A stretch of 64,000 bases of DNA from Sphingorhabdus pulchriflava. Lineage in GTDB: Bacteria; Pseudomonadota; Alphaproteobacteria; Sphingomonadales; Sphingomonadaceae. Every line of letters begins with the position of its first letter. The stretch's first letter is position 1. Shown one piece after another: positions 44,759 to 52,949 of the stretch. The DNA lies in contig NZ_QRGP01000001.1 of the NCBI RefSeq assembly GCF_003367235.1, forward strand, positions 1,922,001 through 1,986,000, read 5' to 3'. The position numbers and the translations under genes are program-made. The notes under the pieces were generated by a model. That model made no database searches. It saw only the letters and a program-made list of their open reading frames with translations, and was not told the DNA's origin.

Positions 44759-45657
44759 GCCAAATGCGTTCCGAAAAATGCCAGCGTCCGGTGCCAAGAT
44801 AGTTCCGCTGCCGCCTTGTCGTAACGCGGGGTAGTATCATTGTGGAAGCCGTGCTGGGTGTCGGGGTAATAATGCACCTCGAATGGTTTCTGGTTTGCGA
44901 GCAACGCTGCCTGATAAGGCAATGCACCCGCATTGATGCGCTCGTCATTCTCGGCATAGTGGATCAGCAGCGGGGCCTTGATTGAGGGCACCTCGGTCGC
45001 CGTCGGCTGGCGGCCATAATAGGGGACTGACGCCGATAATTCTGGACAGGCTACTGCCAGCGCATTGCAGATACCGCCGCCGTAGCAAAAGCCGACTGCA
45101 CCTACCTTGCCGGTCGATTTGGCGTGCAGGCGCAGGAAATCGAACGACGCAACAAAATCTTCGAAAAGCTCTTTCGGATCAAGTTTGGCCTGCAATTCAC
45201 GGCCCTTGTCATCGCTGCCGGGGTAGCCGCCCACTGAGGTTAGCCCGTCCGGCGCAAAGGCCAGATAGCCCGCTTTGGCCAGTCTGCGGGCGACGTCCTC
45301 GATATAGGGGTTGAGGCCGCGATTTTCGTGGATCACCAGCACTGCCGGCAGCTTGCCCTTTGCCTTGGCCGGCATCGCCAGCAACCCCGAAATCGACCCA
45401 TGGCCTTTCGGGCTGGCGACATTCGGACGCTCGGTTTTGATTGCAGGATCGTCTGCCTTCACCTGCTGCGCCAGCGCATAATCGGGACGCAACTGGTCAA
45501 AAATCATCGCTCCTGTAACACCCGCTGCGGCAAATTTCCCAGCCTGTGCGATAAACTCCCGCTTGCTCAATTTGCCGTGCACATAGCCATCGAATATTTC
45601 GAGGATAGCCGGATGAAAATCGGCGGCGGTTTTGCGAAGGTTGTTCCCGACTGACAT
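44755..45657 (-). CDS. dienelactone hydrolase family protein
   Basis: A 300-residue alpha/beta-hydrolase of the dienelactone hydrolase family, with the nucleophile cysteine in G-F-C-Y-G-G-G, aspartate in A-E-N-D-E-R and histidine in H-G-F-H-N. An N-terminal helical segment (F-I-A-Q-A-G-K-F-A-A-A-G) suggests a membrane-associated or exported form. The ATG at 45657 gives the usual start. It lies downstream of the CbrC-like gene and may share its transcript. Confidence 0.85.
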   Translation of the reverse strand: MSVGNNLRKTAADFHPAILEIFDGYVHGKLSKREFIAQAGKFAAAGVTGAMIFDQLRPDYALAQQVKADDPAIKTERPNVASPKGHGSISGLLAMPAKAKGKLPAVLVIHENRGLNPYIEDVARRLAKAGYLAFAPDGLTSVGGYPGSDDKGRELQAKLDPKELFEDFVASFDFLRLHAKSTGKVGAVGFCYGGGICNALAVACPELSASVPYYGRQPTATEVPSIKAPLLIHYAENDERINAGALPYQAALLANQKPFEVHYYPDTQHGFHNDTTPRYDKAAAELSWHRTLAFFGTHLA

Positions 45658-45694
45658 TACTTCACTTTCACGAAAATTAGTTTTTGTTGGAAGG

Positions 45695-46306
45695 CTAATC
45701 AAGGTCAACAACGGCACGATAATCTTTCCCGTTCATTTGTCGAAAGAGAAGTATGTACCGAAGCTCACCCTGATCACCCAATCCCCGTTCACGCCAAGCA
45801 TCGGCGACTGCAGCGTCAACATCGGATCCTCGCGGAAAGTCGGAACTATCTCCCGCCGCTACAAAAGCGCAAGGTACACCATTTATGACGGGCCATGTGA
45901 TCGCATTGTAGGTAGGGATCCCAGGTGTCCGGTGGTTGATTTCTTCCCATAAAGGAGGTGAGACATCGACCTCCATGTCGTGAAGGCCAAACGTTTCCGC
46001 ACCGAAATGCTTAGCCAGATTTCCGTCAGCGATGCATCGTGCGCACACTGTGTCGGGGTCGTTCACGGCATATATGTTGCCGTTGTACTTCCAGAGACAG
46101 GCTTTGGCGCAGATGTCGCATTTCTTATCGGAGCGCTCAAAGCACAGATTGTTTTCATAAGCTCCGGGTACAAAGCGGAAATAAGGCCTGTCAGGCTGTG
46201 ACATCACCTTCCCGTCGGCGGCGAATATTGGCTTGGTAATAGAAACGAACGGCAACGCCGCCAGTCCGGCCAGAATATGCCGTCGGTTGAATTGATCAAT
46301 GCACAA
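45695..46306 (-). CDS. Tat-exported CbrC-like cysteine protein
   Basis: A 203-residue protein. N-R-R-H-I-L-A-G-L-A-A-L-P-F is a twin-arginine signal, ending near F-A-A-D. The mature part matches the CbrC family (UPF0167): P-Y-F-R-F-V-P-G, paired C-x-x-C sites (C-D-I-C and C-A-R-C), I-A-D-G, R-T-P-G and the I-N-G-V-P-C-A-F segment. The C-x-x-C pairs suggest metal binding. CbrC in Escherichia coli is linked to colicin E2 tolerance under the two-component system CreBC; here it follows a LytS/LytTR pair. The TTG start overlaps the response-regulator stop. Confidence 0.75.
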   Translation of the reverse strand: MCIDQFNRRHILAGLAALPFVSITKPIFAADGKVMSQPDRPYFRFVPGAYENNLCFERSDKKCDICAKACLWKYNGNIYAVNDPDTVCARCIADGNLAKHFGAETFGLHDMEVDVSPPLWEEINHRTPGIPTYNAITWPVINGVPCAFVAAGDSSDFPRGSDVDAAVADAWRERGLGDQGELRYILLFRQMNGKDYRAVVDLD

Positions 46307-47096
46307 ATCGCGCCACCACGTCGCGATAGCTGCGGCTGACCTTTACCTGCGCGCCTGATTCCAGAATCAGGAAGCATTCGCCATTGGTGTGCGGCTTGAC
46401 CTGCCGGACGAGGTCGAGATTGACGATCTTCGAACGGTGCACGCGTTGGAAAGTGCGCGGGTCGAGCCGCTTTTCCAGGTCCTTCATCGTTTCGCGCAGG
46501 ATCAACGAATTGTCGGCCGTGATGATGCACATATAGTCGCCCGCCGCCTCGATCCGCTCGATTGTGTCGACGTCAACGCGGAAAATCTGGCCGCGATCCT
46601 TCACGTTGATCAGCTTTTCAAACCGGCTGCTCGACATTTCTTCTTCGGCGGGCGGCATGTTTTCGGCAGCTTCGGGTGCGACTTCGTTGATCACGCTGCG
46701 GAGACGCTCAATCTCTTCGGACGTCCGCTTGTCGGCCAGCCGGTTGCGCACACGCTCCATCGTGTCGGCCAACCGGTCAGGTTCCACAGGTTTCATCAGA
46801 TAGTCGATCGCCTGCGCTTCGAATGCCTTGATCGCATGCTCGCTATAGGCGGTGACGAATACAAAAAGTGGCGGATCTATATCCATCACGCCCTGCACCA
46901 CCGAAAAACCGTCAAAGCCCGGCATCTGAATGTCGAGGAAGACCAGATCGGGCTTCAGCGTCTTGATCTTGCGGATCGCCTCACGCCCGTTCAGGCAGGT
47001 GGCTACGATTTCTACATCATCAAAGGCTTCCAGTCGAAGTTGGAGGCCTTGTGTCGCCAATTTCTCGTCATCGACGAGGATGGTGCGAATTGTCAT
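46296..47096 (-). CDS. LytTR-type response regulator
   Basis: A 266-residue DNA-binding regulator. The receiver domain has the phospho-acceptor D55 (in D-L-V-F-L-D-I-Q-M-P-G) and acidic pair D9-D10. The C-terminal LytTR domain (about 160-266) binds DNA as beta-strands. Partner of the histidine kinase gene just upstream; the two overlap by four bases. Confidence 0.92.
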   Translation of the reverse strand: MTIRTILVDDEKLATQGLQLRLEAFDDVEIVATCLNGREAIRKIKTLKPDLVFLDIQMPGFDGFSVVQGVMDIDPPLFVFVTAYSEHAIKAFEAQAIDYLMKPVEPDRLADTMERVRNRLADKRTSEEIERLRSVINEVAPEAAENMPPAEEEMSSSRFEKLINVKDRGQIFRVDVDTIERIEAAGDYMCIITADNSLILRETMKDLEKRLDPRTFQRVHRSKIVNLDLVRQVKPHTNGECFLILESGAQVKVSRSYRDVVARFVH

Positions 47097-48250
47097 GCGG
47101 TTACTGCTCCTTGAACACCGACGCCCGCTGTTACCGCCGGTGCCTCGATGGCTAGTGTTTCGCCCCCGCCGTTTTTGGTCTGATAGGGAAATTCTATCAC
47201 AACCTCAAATCCTCCGCCGCTCCTAGTATAGCTATCGAAGCGTTGATCGTCGCCATAGGCCTGTAACAACCGCTCGCGCGTGTTGGCCATGCCAACGCCT
47301 GTCGACAATTTGGGGTCGGGCAGGCTCGACTGCAACCCCGGCCCGGTATCGGCAACTATAATCCGCACCCGATCCCCCACGCGGCGGGCGTTTATCGAAA
47401 TATCTGCGCCATCCTCTTGCGGTGTCACCGCATATTTGATCGCATTTTCAACCAAAGGCTGCAGCAAAAGTGAAGGAACCAGCGCTTCAGTCACATCGTC
47501 GTCGATGTCGAATTCGGTCCTCAGCCGCTCTTCAAAGCGCATCTTTTCAATATCAAGATAGAGCTTCAGCGTCTCAACCTCTTGCGACAGCGTAACTTTC
47601 GCCTCCGCCTCGTTAATCAAGGTAAAGCGCAGGAAGGATGACAGGCGCGATAGCATGGCGTTGGCCTGTTCGGTTTGCTTGAGCAGCACCAGCGTGGAAA
47701 TACTGTTCAGCGTGTTGAACAGGAAATGCGGGTTCAGCTGATAGCGCAGCATCGTCAACTGCGCGCTGGTCGCTGCCGCTTCCAGACGCAAAAGCTGGTC
47801 CGCCTGTTCTTCCGCGCGGACAAAGTAATTTATGGCGTAATAGAGCGCTGACCAGCCCCCGAGCAGCAAGCCATCCTTGAACAGTGCGCCCAGCACTAAT
47901 TGGGCAAAAGGCGTCTGGTCTGCACCTTCGACAATGGTCTGTACGACCCATGTGTCGATATAGGCGTACAGCATCGTCGCCAGCATTACGGAAAAGAATG
48001 TCGCGCCCCAGGTTATCAGGGGCCGCTGGTTGATCACATTCCGGAACACAACCGACAGCAGCAGCGATATCGAATAGCCAGTGACCGACGAAATCAGCAC
48101 CGGCAGCAGGAAATCGAGCGGCCGGTTATTGGCTATGCCTGTCGCTGCATACAGCGCCGTTGCCCCGCCCCAGCCAGCGCTGTGCAGGTTCCAGAATGCG
48201 CGGTTCTTGTCCGCAAAAAAGGGCTTCTCACCCAGTTCGAGAACGGCCAT
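47093..48250 (-). CDS. LytS-type sensor histidine kinase
   Basis: A 385-residue membrane kinase. Four or five hydrophobic helices fill about residues 30-150. The H-box L-N-P-H-F-L-F-N-T-L-N (PF06580-type) and the C-terminal ATPase (G-V-G-M-A-N-T-R-E-R-L) identify the LytS/YehU group. The signal is unknown. First gene of kinase-regulator-CbrC-like-hydrolase. Confidence 0.92.
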   Translation of the reverse strand: MAVLELGEKPFFADKNRAFWNLHSAGWGGATALYAATGIANNRPLDFLLPVLISSVTGYSISLLLSVVFRNVINQRPLITWGATFFSVMLATMLYAYIDTWVVQTIVEGADQTPFAQLVLGALFKDGLLLGGWSALYYAINYFVRAEEQADQLLRLEAAATSAQLTMLRYQLNPHFLFNTLNSISTLVLLKQTEQANAMLSRLSSFLRFTLINEAEAKVTLSQEVETLKLYLDIEKMRFEERLRTEFDIDDDVTEALVPSLLLQPLVENAIKYAVTPQEDGADISINARRVGDRVRIIVADTGPGLQSSLPDPKLSTGVGMANTRERLLQAYGDDQRFDSYTRSGGGFEVVIEFPYQTKNGGGETLAIEAPAVTAGVGVQGAVTA

Positions 48251-48348
48251 CGATACTGTCTAGCGCGAAAAGTTCGGCCCATGAAGCCCTTGTTTGCGCT
48301 TGACGATGTGATAGCGTGTTGTCGGGCCAGAAAAGAGGAGGAACCGGC

Positions 48349-48942
48349 ATGAGCGAAGGACACAGCCGCGCCACATTCAGCGATATGTCGCAAAGCACAC
48401 AAGAGGACTGGGCTGCGATCATGGTAGAACAGGTGCCGTTTGCCCGCAGCGGCGGCGCACGGGTGCTCGATCATCTGCGATTGCTGGCGGGTGACTATGG
48501 CGGGTTTCCGGTCGACCGGTTGACCCACTGCCTGCAAACCGCGACCCGCGCGCACCGTGATGGCCGTAGCGAGGATTATGTCGTCATGGCGCTTGTGCAT
48601 GACATCGGCGACACGCTGGGCGCTTATAACCACCCAGATATCGCCGCTGCGATTTTGAAGCCCTTTGTTTCCGAAGAATTGCACTGGATTGTCGAGCATC
48701 ACGGCATTTTCCAGGGCGTGAATTTCTTTCACCATATCGGGCTGGATCGCGACATGCGCGACAAGTTTCGCGGACATCCGCATTTCGATGCGACTGCTGA
48801 ATTCATCGAGAAATATGACTGTCCGGCTTTCGACCCGGACTATGACACGCTTCCGCTCGAATTTTTCGAACCAATGGTCATGCGTTTGTTCGAAAAGCCA
48901 CTGAACAGCATCTACAAAAAGGCCATGGACGAAGCGGCGTAA
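48349..48942 (+). CDS. HD-domain protein, possibly a diiron oxygenase of the PhnZ/MIOX type
   Basis: A 197-residue protein with spaced H residues and an H-D pair in A-L-V-H-D-I-G-D (about 85-92), H in N-H-P-D, V-E-H-H-G-I-F-Q-G, and F-D-P-D-Y-D-T-L-P. This pattern matches HD proteins such as PhnZ and myo-inositol oxygenase that use a mixed-valence diiron site, as well as ordinary HD phosphohydrolases. Substrate unknown. AGGAGGAA lies directly before the ATG. A strong hairpin follows the stop. Confidence 0.72.
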   Translation: MSEGHSRATFSDMSQSTQEDWAAIMVEQVPFARSGGARVLDHLRLLAGDYGGFPVDRLTHCLQTATRAHRDGRSEDYVVMALVHDIGDTLGAYNHPDIAAAILKPFVSEELHWIVEHHGIFQGVNFFHHIGLDRDMRDKFRGHPHFDATAEFIEKYDCPAFDPDYDTLPLEFFEPMVMRLFEKPLNSIYKKAMDEAA

Positions 48943-48954
48943 GCGCAAAGAAAA

Positions 48955-48978
48955 GGGCCGTCCCTGAAGGAACGGCCC
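48955..48978. terminator. hairpin after the HD-domain gene
   Basis: GGGCCGT and ACGGCCC pair around a short CCTGAAGG-type loop, 13 bases past the HD-domain gene stop and before the convergent minus-strand gene. AAAA precedes the stem, giving a T-run on the minus strand. Confidence 0.65.
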
Positions 48979-49009
48979 AAAGCGGCATATAGCCAGTTAG
49001 GGAGGAAAG

Positions 49010-49029
49010 CGTGCCCCATGAAAGGCACG
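49010..49029. repeat. second hairpin in the 48943-49077 gap
   Basis: CGTGCC and GGCACG form a 6-bp stem around CCATGAAA; AGGGA and TCCCT flank it, extending the structure. It could be a terminator-linked structure or a small RNA; no further evidence. Confidence 0.35.
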
Positions 49030-49077
49030 TTCCCTTACTAGACCAAGATGGTTAACAAGCGCTTAAAGGGCGGCGGG

Positions 49078-49497
49078 TCAGCAGGGTCCAGTGCGCCGTG
49101 CTTCGGCCGAAAAGGAAAATGGCGATCCGTTGTGGATGCCCTGTGACTGGATTTGCACCAGCCGGTCATTTTCTTTGCGGATTGTCGTCAGACCCTGACC
49201 CGCACCTTTGCACGAATAGCTGATCGTCACCGAGCTTGGTGTCGATTTGACAACAAAATGCGAACACTGCGTAGTGGAGCCATGTTGAATCTGCGCAAGA
49301 TAGCGGGATTCGCCAAGGCACAACTGGCTGACCGTCAGACTGGCAGCACTGCTACCGACCGAGCGCAGCTGCCAGCGGCCACGTTCCAGGCTATCAAGCA
49401 ATCCGGAAGCATCCGCTTGCGCCGCCGCATGGGAAGAAGCGCCCACACAAACGGCCATAAGTGCCGCCATACTCGTAACCAGTAATTTCGATTTCAT
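49078..49497 (-). CDS. exported DUF3617-like protein
   Basis: A 139-residue exported protein. The signal peptide (M-K-S-K-L-L-V-T-S-M-A-A-L) ends near S-H-A-A-A. The mature part has a W-Q-L-R-S strand, cysteines in L-C-L-G-E, Q-C-S-H-F, S-C-K-G and a final C, and V-Q-I-Q-S strands, a layout seen in DUF3617 proteins. Function unknown. The ATG at 49497 is preferred over upstream in-frame codons because it starts the signal peptide. Confidence 0.65.
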   Translation of the reverse strand: MKSKLLVTSMAALMAVCVGASSHAAAQADASGLLDSLERGRWQLRSVGSSAASLTVSQLCLGESRYLAQIQHGSTTQCSHFVVKSTPSSVTISYSCKGAGQGLTTIRKENDRLVQIQSQGIHNGSPFSFSAEARRTGPC

Positions 49498-49674
49498 GTC
49501 GTCTCGTTCCGCCGTAAAAATTGCCCCAGCGACCCGACCCAATCGTCTTTTCGGTATCTCTGTCCGATTTGTATCCATGCGCACGATAAACCGTGCTTCA
49601 TGAACGATAAGTCGCATGAACGAGGTTAATCGAGGCTGAATGATGTAGTCGGCGGACGGTCACCCGTCGCAAAA

Positions 49675-50595
49675 TCAGTTGGACAGGCTGGCCAGACTGA
49701 TCGGGAAAGTGCGTGAACAAAATTCGCAATTCACGACGATATCACCTCGCTCGTCAGCCATTTCGGTGCGCTCGGTAGCGGGAAAGCGGGCAATGACATC
49801 GCGGATATGGTGCGGATCGCAACGGCAGCCTTTGGTCATCGGCTGCCCTTCAACAATCCTCACTTCCTGCTCTTCATGAAACAGCCGCCAGGCGATTTCT
49901 TCGAGTGGAAGCGCGGGATCAGCCAGCTCTACGGGCTTGATCGATTCTGAAAGGATACGGACATGTTCCCAATCGGGATGCTCGCCTCGCGCCTCGATAC
50001 GCTCACGACCTTCTTCGCCATCCGGCAGATGCTGCACCAATATGCCGCCAGCTACACAGCGACCGTCGACATGGTCGATGGCGATGCGGATGAAGGTCGG
50101 GATCTGTTCCGACTGGTCGAAATATTGCATCGCCGCTTCGGAGAGATTGGCGCCCTCCAATGGCACGATGCCTTGATAGCGCCCGCCGCCTTGCGCTTCC
50201 GGCAATGGACGATCGAATGTGACCGCCAGATAACCTTTGCCGAACAGCGCGAAAAGATTGGGATCCGATGGCACCTCGGCCAGCTTCGCCAGATCAAACT
50301 GCGCATAGCCGCGCACCGCGCCGTCGATATAATCGGTGACAAGTAAGGACAGCGGGCCATTCTCGGTCTGCGCCTGTATCGTCAGCTGACCTTCCCGTTC
50401 CTTGAGCGTCGTGCCGAGCAAAGCCGTCAGCACCAGTCCTTCGGCGAGAATTTTCTCGACCGCTGGCGGATAGGCATGCGCCGAAAGCACGTCGTTGAGC
50501 ACGGCATCAAGCCGCACCAGCCGTCCGCGCGCGTTGAGCGCGGGTATCGAAAAGCGCAAAGGCTGATCGCAGCGCGTTTCCGACTGGTCTGCCAT
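49675..50595 (-). CDS. hslO: redox-regulated chaperone Hsp33
   Basis: Hsp33 is a cytoplasmic holdase switched on by oxidation of its zinc cysteines. The 306-residue product ends with C-R-C and C-E-F-C (C-x-C ... C-x-x-C), the regulatory zinc site, and has the Q-T-E-N-G-P-L and Y-A-Q-F-D segments of the substrate domain. It overlaps argF by one base (TGATG) and ends the argD-argF-hslO run. Confidence 0.95.
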   Translation of the reverse strand: MADQSETRCDQPLRFSIPALNARGRLVRLDAVLNDVLSAHAYPPAVEKILAEGLVLTALLGTTLKEREGQLTIQAQTENGPLSLLVTDYIDGAVRGYAQFDLAKLAEVPSDPNLFALFGKGYLAVTFDRPLPEAQGGGRYQGIVPLEGANLSEAAMQYFDQSEQIPTFIRIAIDHVDGRCVAGGILVQHLPDGEEGRERIEARGEHPDWEHVRILSESIKPVELADPALPLEEIAWRLFHEEQEVRIVEGQPMTKGCRCDPHHIRDVIARFPATERTEMADERGDIVVNCEFCSRTFPISLASLSN

Positions 50596-51521
50596 CAGAT
50601 CTTGTCGAAACACCAAAGCAATATGGATTTCTGGGCGTGCAACCGATTTTCGGCCTCGTCCCAGATCACCGATTGCGGGCCGTCGAGTACGTCGTCGGTC
50701 GCCTCTTCGCCACGGTGCGCTGGCAAGCAGTGCAGGAATTTAGCATCGGCCTTAGCACCTGCCATCAACCGGTCATTGACCTGATAGGGCATCATCGCGG
50801 CAATCTTGTTATGCGCATGTTCTTGCCCCATCGATACCCAGGTATCGGTGACGACGACGTCGGCACCTGCAACCGCCTCGGCAGCATCGCGGGTAACGGT
50901 GATATTGGCCCCTGCCGCCCGCGCAGCTTCGATAAAAGCAGGATCGCTATCATAGCCTTGCGGCACGCCAATGCGGACGTTGAACTTCATCAGGCCAGCA
51001 GCTTCGACAATCGAATTGAGCACATTATTGCCATCGCCAAGCCAAGCCACTTCCAGCCCGGGCAGCGCCTTGCCATGCTCGACCAAAGTCAGCAGGTCGG
51101 CGACGATCTGGCACGGATGCGACAGATCGGTCAGCCCGTTGATCACCGGGACGCCCGAATAGGCGGCCAATTCCTCGATCTTGGCATGATCGTCGGTGCG
51201 GATCATGATGGCATCGACATAGCGCGAAAGCACGCGGGCGGTATCGGCGATCGTCTCGCCGCGCCCCAGCTGCATCTGGCCCGAGGCCATGAACATGCTG
51301 TCGCCGCCCAATTGCTTGATCGCCATTTCGAACGAGGCTCGGGTGCGGGTCGAATTCTTCTCGAAAATCATCCCCAGCGTGTGCCCGGCAAGCGGTGCAT
51401 CGGCATCGGCCCTGCCCCTCGGCCAACCAGCACGCGCCGCCTTTCGGTCAATGGCGTCGTTGATCAATGCCGCAATTGCATCAGCACCCGCGTCCGCGAG
51501 ATTTAGGAAGTGCCGGGTCAC
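50595..51521 (-). CDS. argF: ornithine carbamoyltransferase
   Basis: ArgF makes citrulline from ornithine and carbamoyl phosphate in arginine synthesis. The 308-residue product has S-T-R-T-R (carbamoyl-phosphate site), H-P-C-Q, and H-C-L-P-A-H-R (ornithine site). The GTG at 51521 overlaps the argD stop by four bases (GTGA), which decides the start. Confident. Confidence 0.95.
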   Translation of the reverse strand: MTRHFLNLADAGADAIAALINDAIDRKAARAGWPRGRADADAPLAGHTLGMIFEKNSTRTRASFEMAIKQLGGDSMFMASGQMQLGRGETIADTARVLSRYVDAIMIRTDDHAKIEELAAYSGVPVINGLTDLSHPCQIVADLLTLVEHGKALPGLEVAWLGDGNNVLNSIVEAAGLMKFNVRIGVPQGYDSDPAFIEAARAAGANITVTRDAAEAVAGADVVVTDTWVSMGQEHAHNKIAAMMPYQVNDRLMAGAKADAKFLHCLPAHRGEEATDDVLDGPQSVIWDEAENRLHAQKSILLWCFDKI

Positions 51522-52714
51522 GCTGCTTGCGGCATCTGATAGTCGCGCGCACCGGCCGACAGCCGTTCGATGCACTCGGCGATATGATCTTCATTGATCA
51601 CCAGCGGCGGCAGCACGCGGAACACATTCTCACCCGCAGCAACGGTCAGAAGCCCGTGATTGTCGCGCAGATGTGCCACGAAATCGCGGCTGACGGCGGG
51701 ATCCTTCATCTTGATGCCGAGCATCAGACCCTTGCCACGAATTTCCTCGAACAGGTCATCATGGTTCGGGATCAGCTGCTCGAACGCCGCGCGCAGGCGG
51801 TCGCCCATCGCGGTCACATGTTCAAGGAAACCGGGTTCGGTCATCACGTCAAGGATCGCCTGGCCGGCTGCCATGGCGAGCGGATTGCCGCCATAGGTCG
51901 AGCCATGCGTGCCCGCGACCATGCCCTTTGCCGCTTCTTCAGTGGCAAGGCATGCGCCGAGCGGGAAACCACCGCCAATGCCCTTGGCTGAAGTCAGGAT
52001 ATCGGGCGTGATGCCATAATGTTCATAGGCCCACATCTTGCCTGTACGGCCATAGCCGCACTGGATTTCGTCGAGGATGAGGAGCAGGCCATGTTCGTCG
52101 CAAGCCTTGCGCAGACCCTGAATGAACTCGGGCGTACCAGCAGTCATCCCGCCTTCGCCCTGCACCGTCTCGACAAGGAAACCGGCGGTTTCATCGTCGA
52201 TCAGCGCCAGCGCACCTTCAAGGTCGTTGAACTTTGCATAGGCAAAGCCCGGCAAGAGCGGTTCGAAACCATCGCGCATCTTTGCCTGATCGGTCGCCGA
52301 AATCGCGCCCAATGAGCGGCCGTGGAAGGCGTTTTTGAAGGTAATCAGCTTGTGGCGTTGCGGATTGCCATTGGCGAAATGGTAACGACGCGCGGTCTTG
52401 ATCGCGCATTCGATCGCCTCGACGCCCGAATTGGTGAAGAACACGGTGTCGGCAAAGCTGTTGTCGACAATACGCTGCGCCAGCGCCTCACCCTGCGGGC
52501 TGCCATAAAGGTTCGAAACATGCATCAGCGTCGCAGTCTGCTCGCATATCGCCTTGGTCAGATGCGGATGGCCATGGCCCAGCGCGTTCACCGCAATCCC
52601 GGCGGCAAAGTCGAGCGCACGACGGCCATCCTCGCCTATCAGATAGCATCCCTCGCCGCGCACCGGCCGGAACCCGCAACGGGGATAGACGGGCATCAGG
52701 GGGGTGATCGACAT
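51518..52714 (-). CDS. argD: acetylornithine aminotransferase
   Basis: ArgD makes N-acetylornithine from the semialdehyde and glutamate (and can act on succinyldiaminopimelate). The 398-residue PLP enzyme has the active-site lysine in [10 protein letters not shown] and the G-x-x-G-x-x-x-T/A-P family landmarks. AAGGA precedes the ATG. argF and hslO follow with coupled starts. Confidence 0.94.
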   Translation of the reverse strand: MSITPLMPVYPRCGFRPVRGEGCYLIGEDGRRALDFAAGIAVNALGHGHPHLTKAICEQTATLMHVSNLYGSPQGEALAQRIVDNSFADTVFFTNSGVEAIECAIKTARRYHFANGNPQRHKLITFKNAFHGRSLGAISATDQAKMRDGFEPLLPGFAYAKFNDLEGALALIDDETAGFLVETVQGEGGMTAGTPEFIQGLRKACDEHGLLLILDEIQCGYGRTGKMWAYEHYGITPDILTSAKGIGGGFPLGACLATEEAAKGMVAGTHGSTYGGNPLAMAAGQAILDVMTEPGFLEHVTAMGDRLRAAFEQLIPNHDDLFEEIRGKGLMLGIKMKDPAVSRDFVAHLRDNHGLLTVAAGENVFRVLPPLVINEDHIAECIERLSAGARDYQMPQAA

Positions 52715-52876
52715 GGCGTGGTCCTTTCCATTTGGCCAAAAGGCAAAAAGCGGCCCCCGGGGAGACCGCTAACGACTGAATGTGCGGTATAGGAGTGCAA
52801 ACAGGGCAAATCAACCCGCAGCAAGATGCCAAGCTAGGCCCGAAAATGTCATCTGGCCGCAAGCGATTTTACATGT

Positions 52877-52905
52877 TTGCAACATTTCCGGAATTGCCCT
52901 ATGTT
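52877..52905 (+). promoter_or_regulatory. candidate promoter of the TPR-protein gene
   Basis: TTGCAA and TATGTT are separated by exactly 17 bases, and the gene's ATG follows about 45 bases later, behind GGAGG. A good housekeeping-type promoter by inspection. Confidence 0.55.
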
Positions 52906-52949
52906 TAACATAACGGGTTCGCAAAACGCTAATTTGATGGAGGTTCTCC

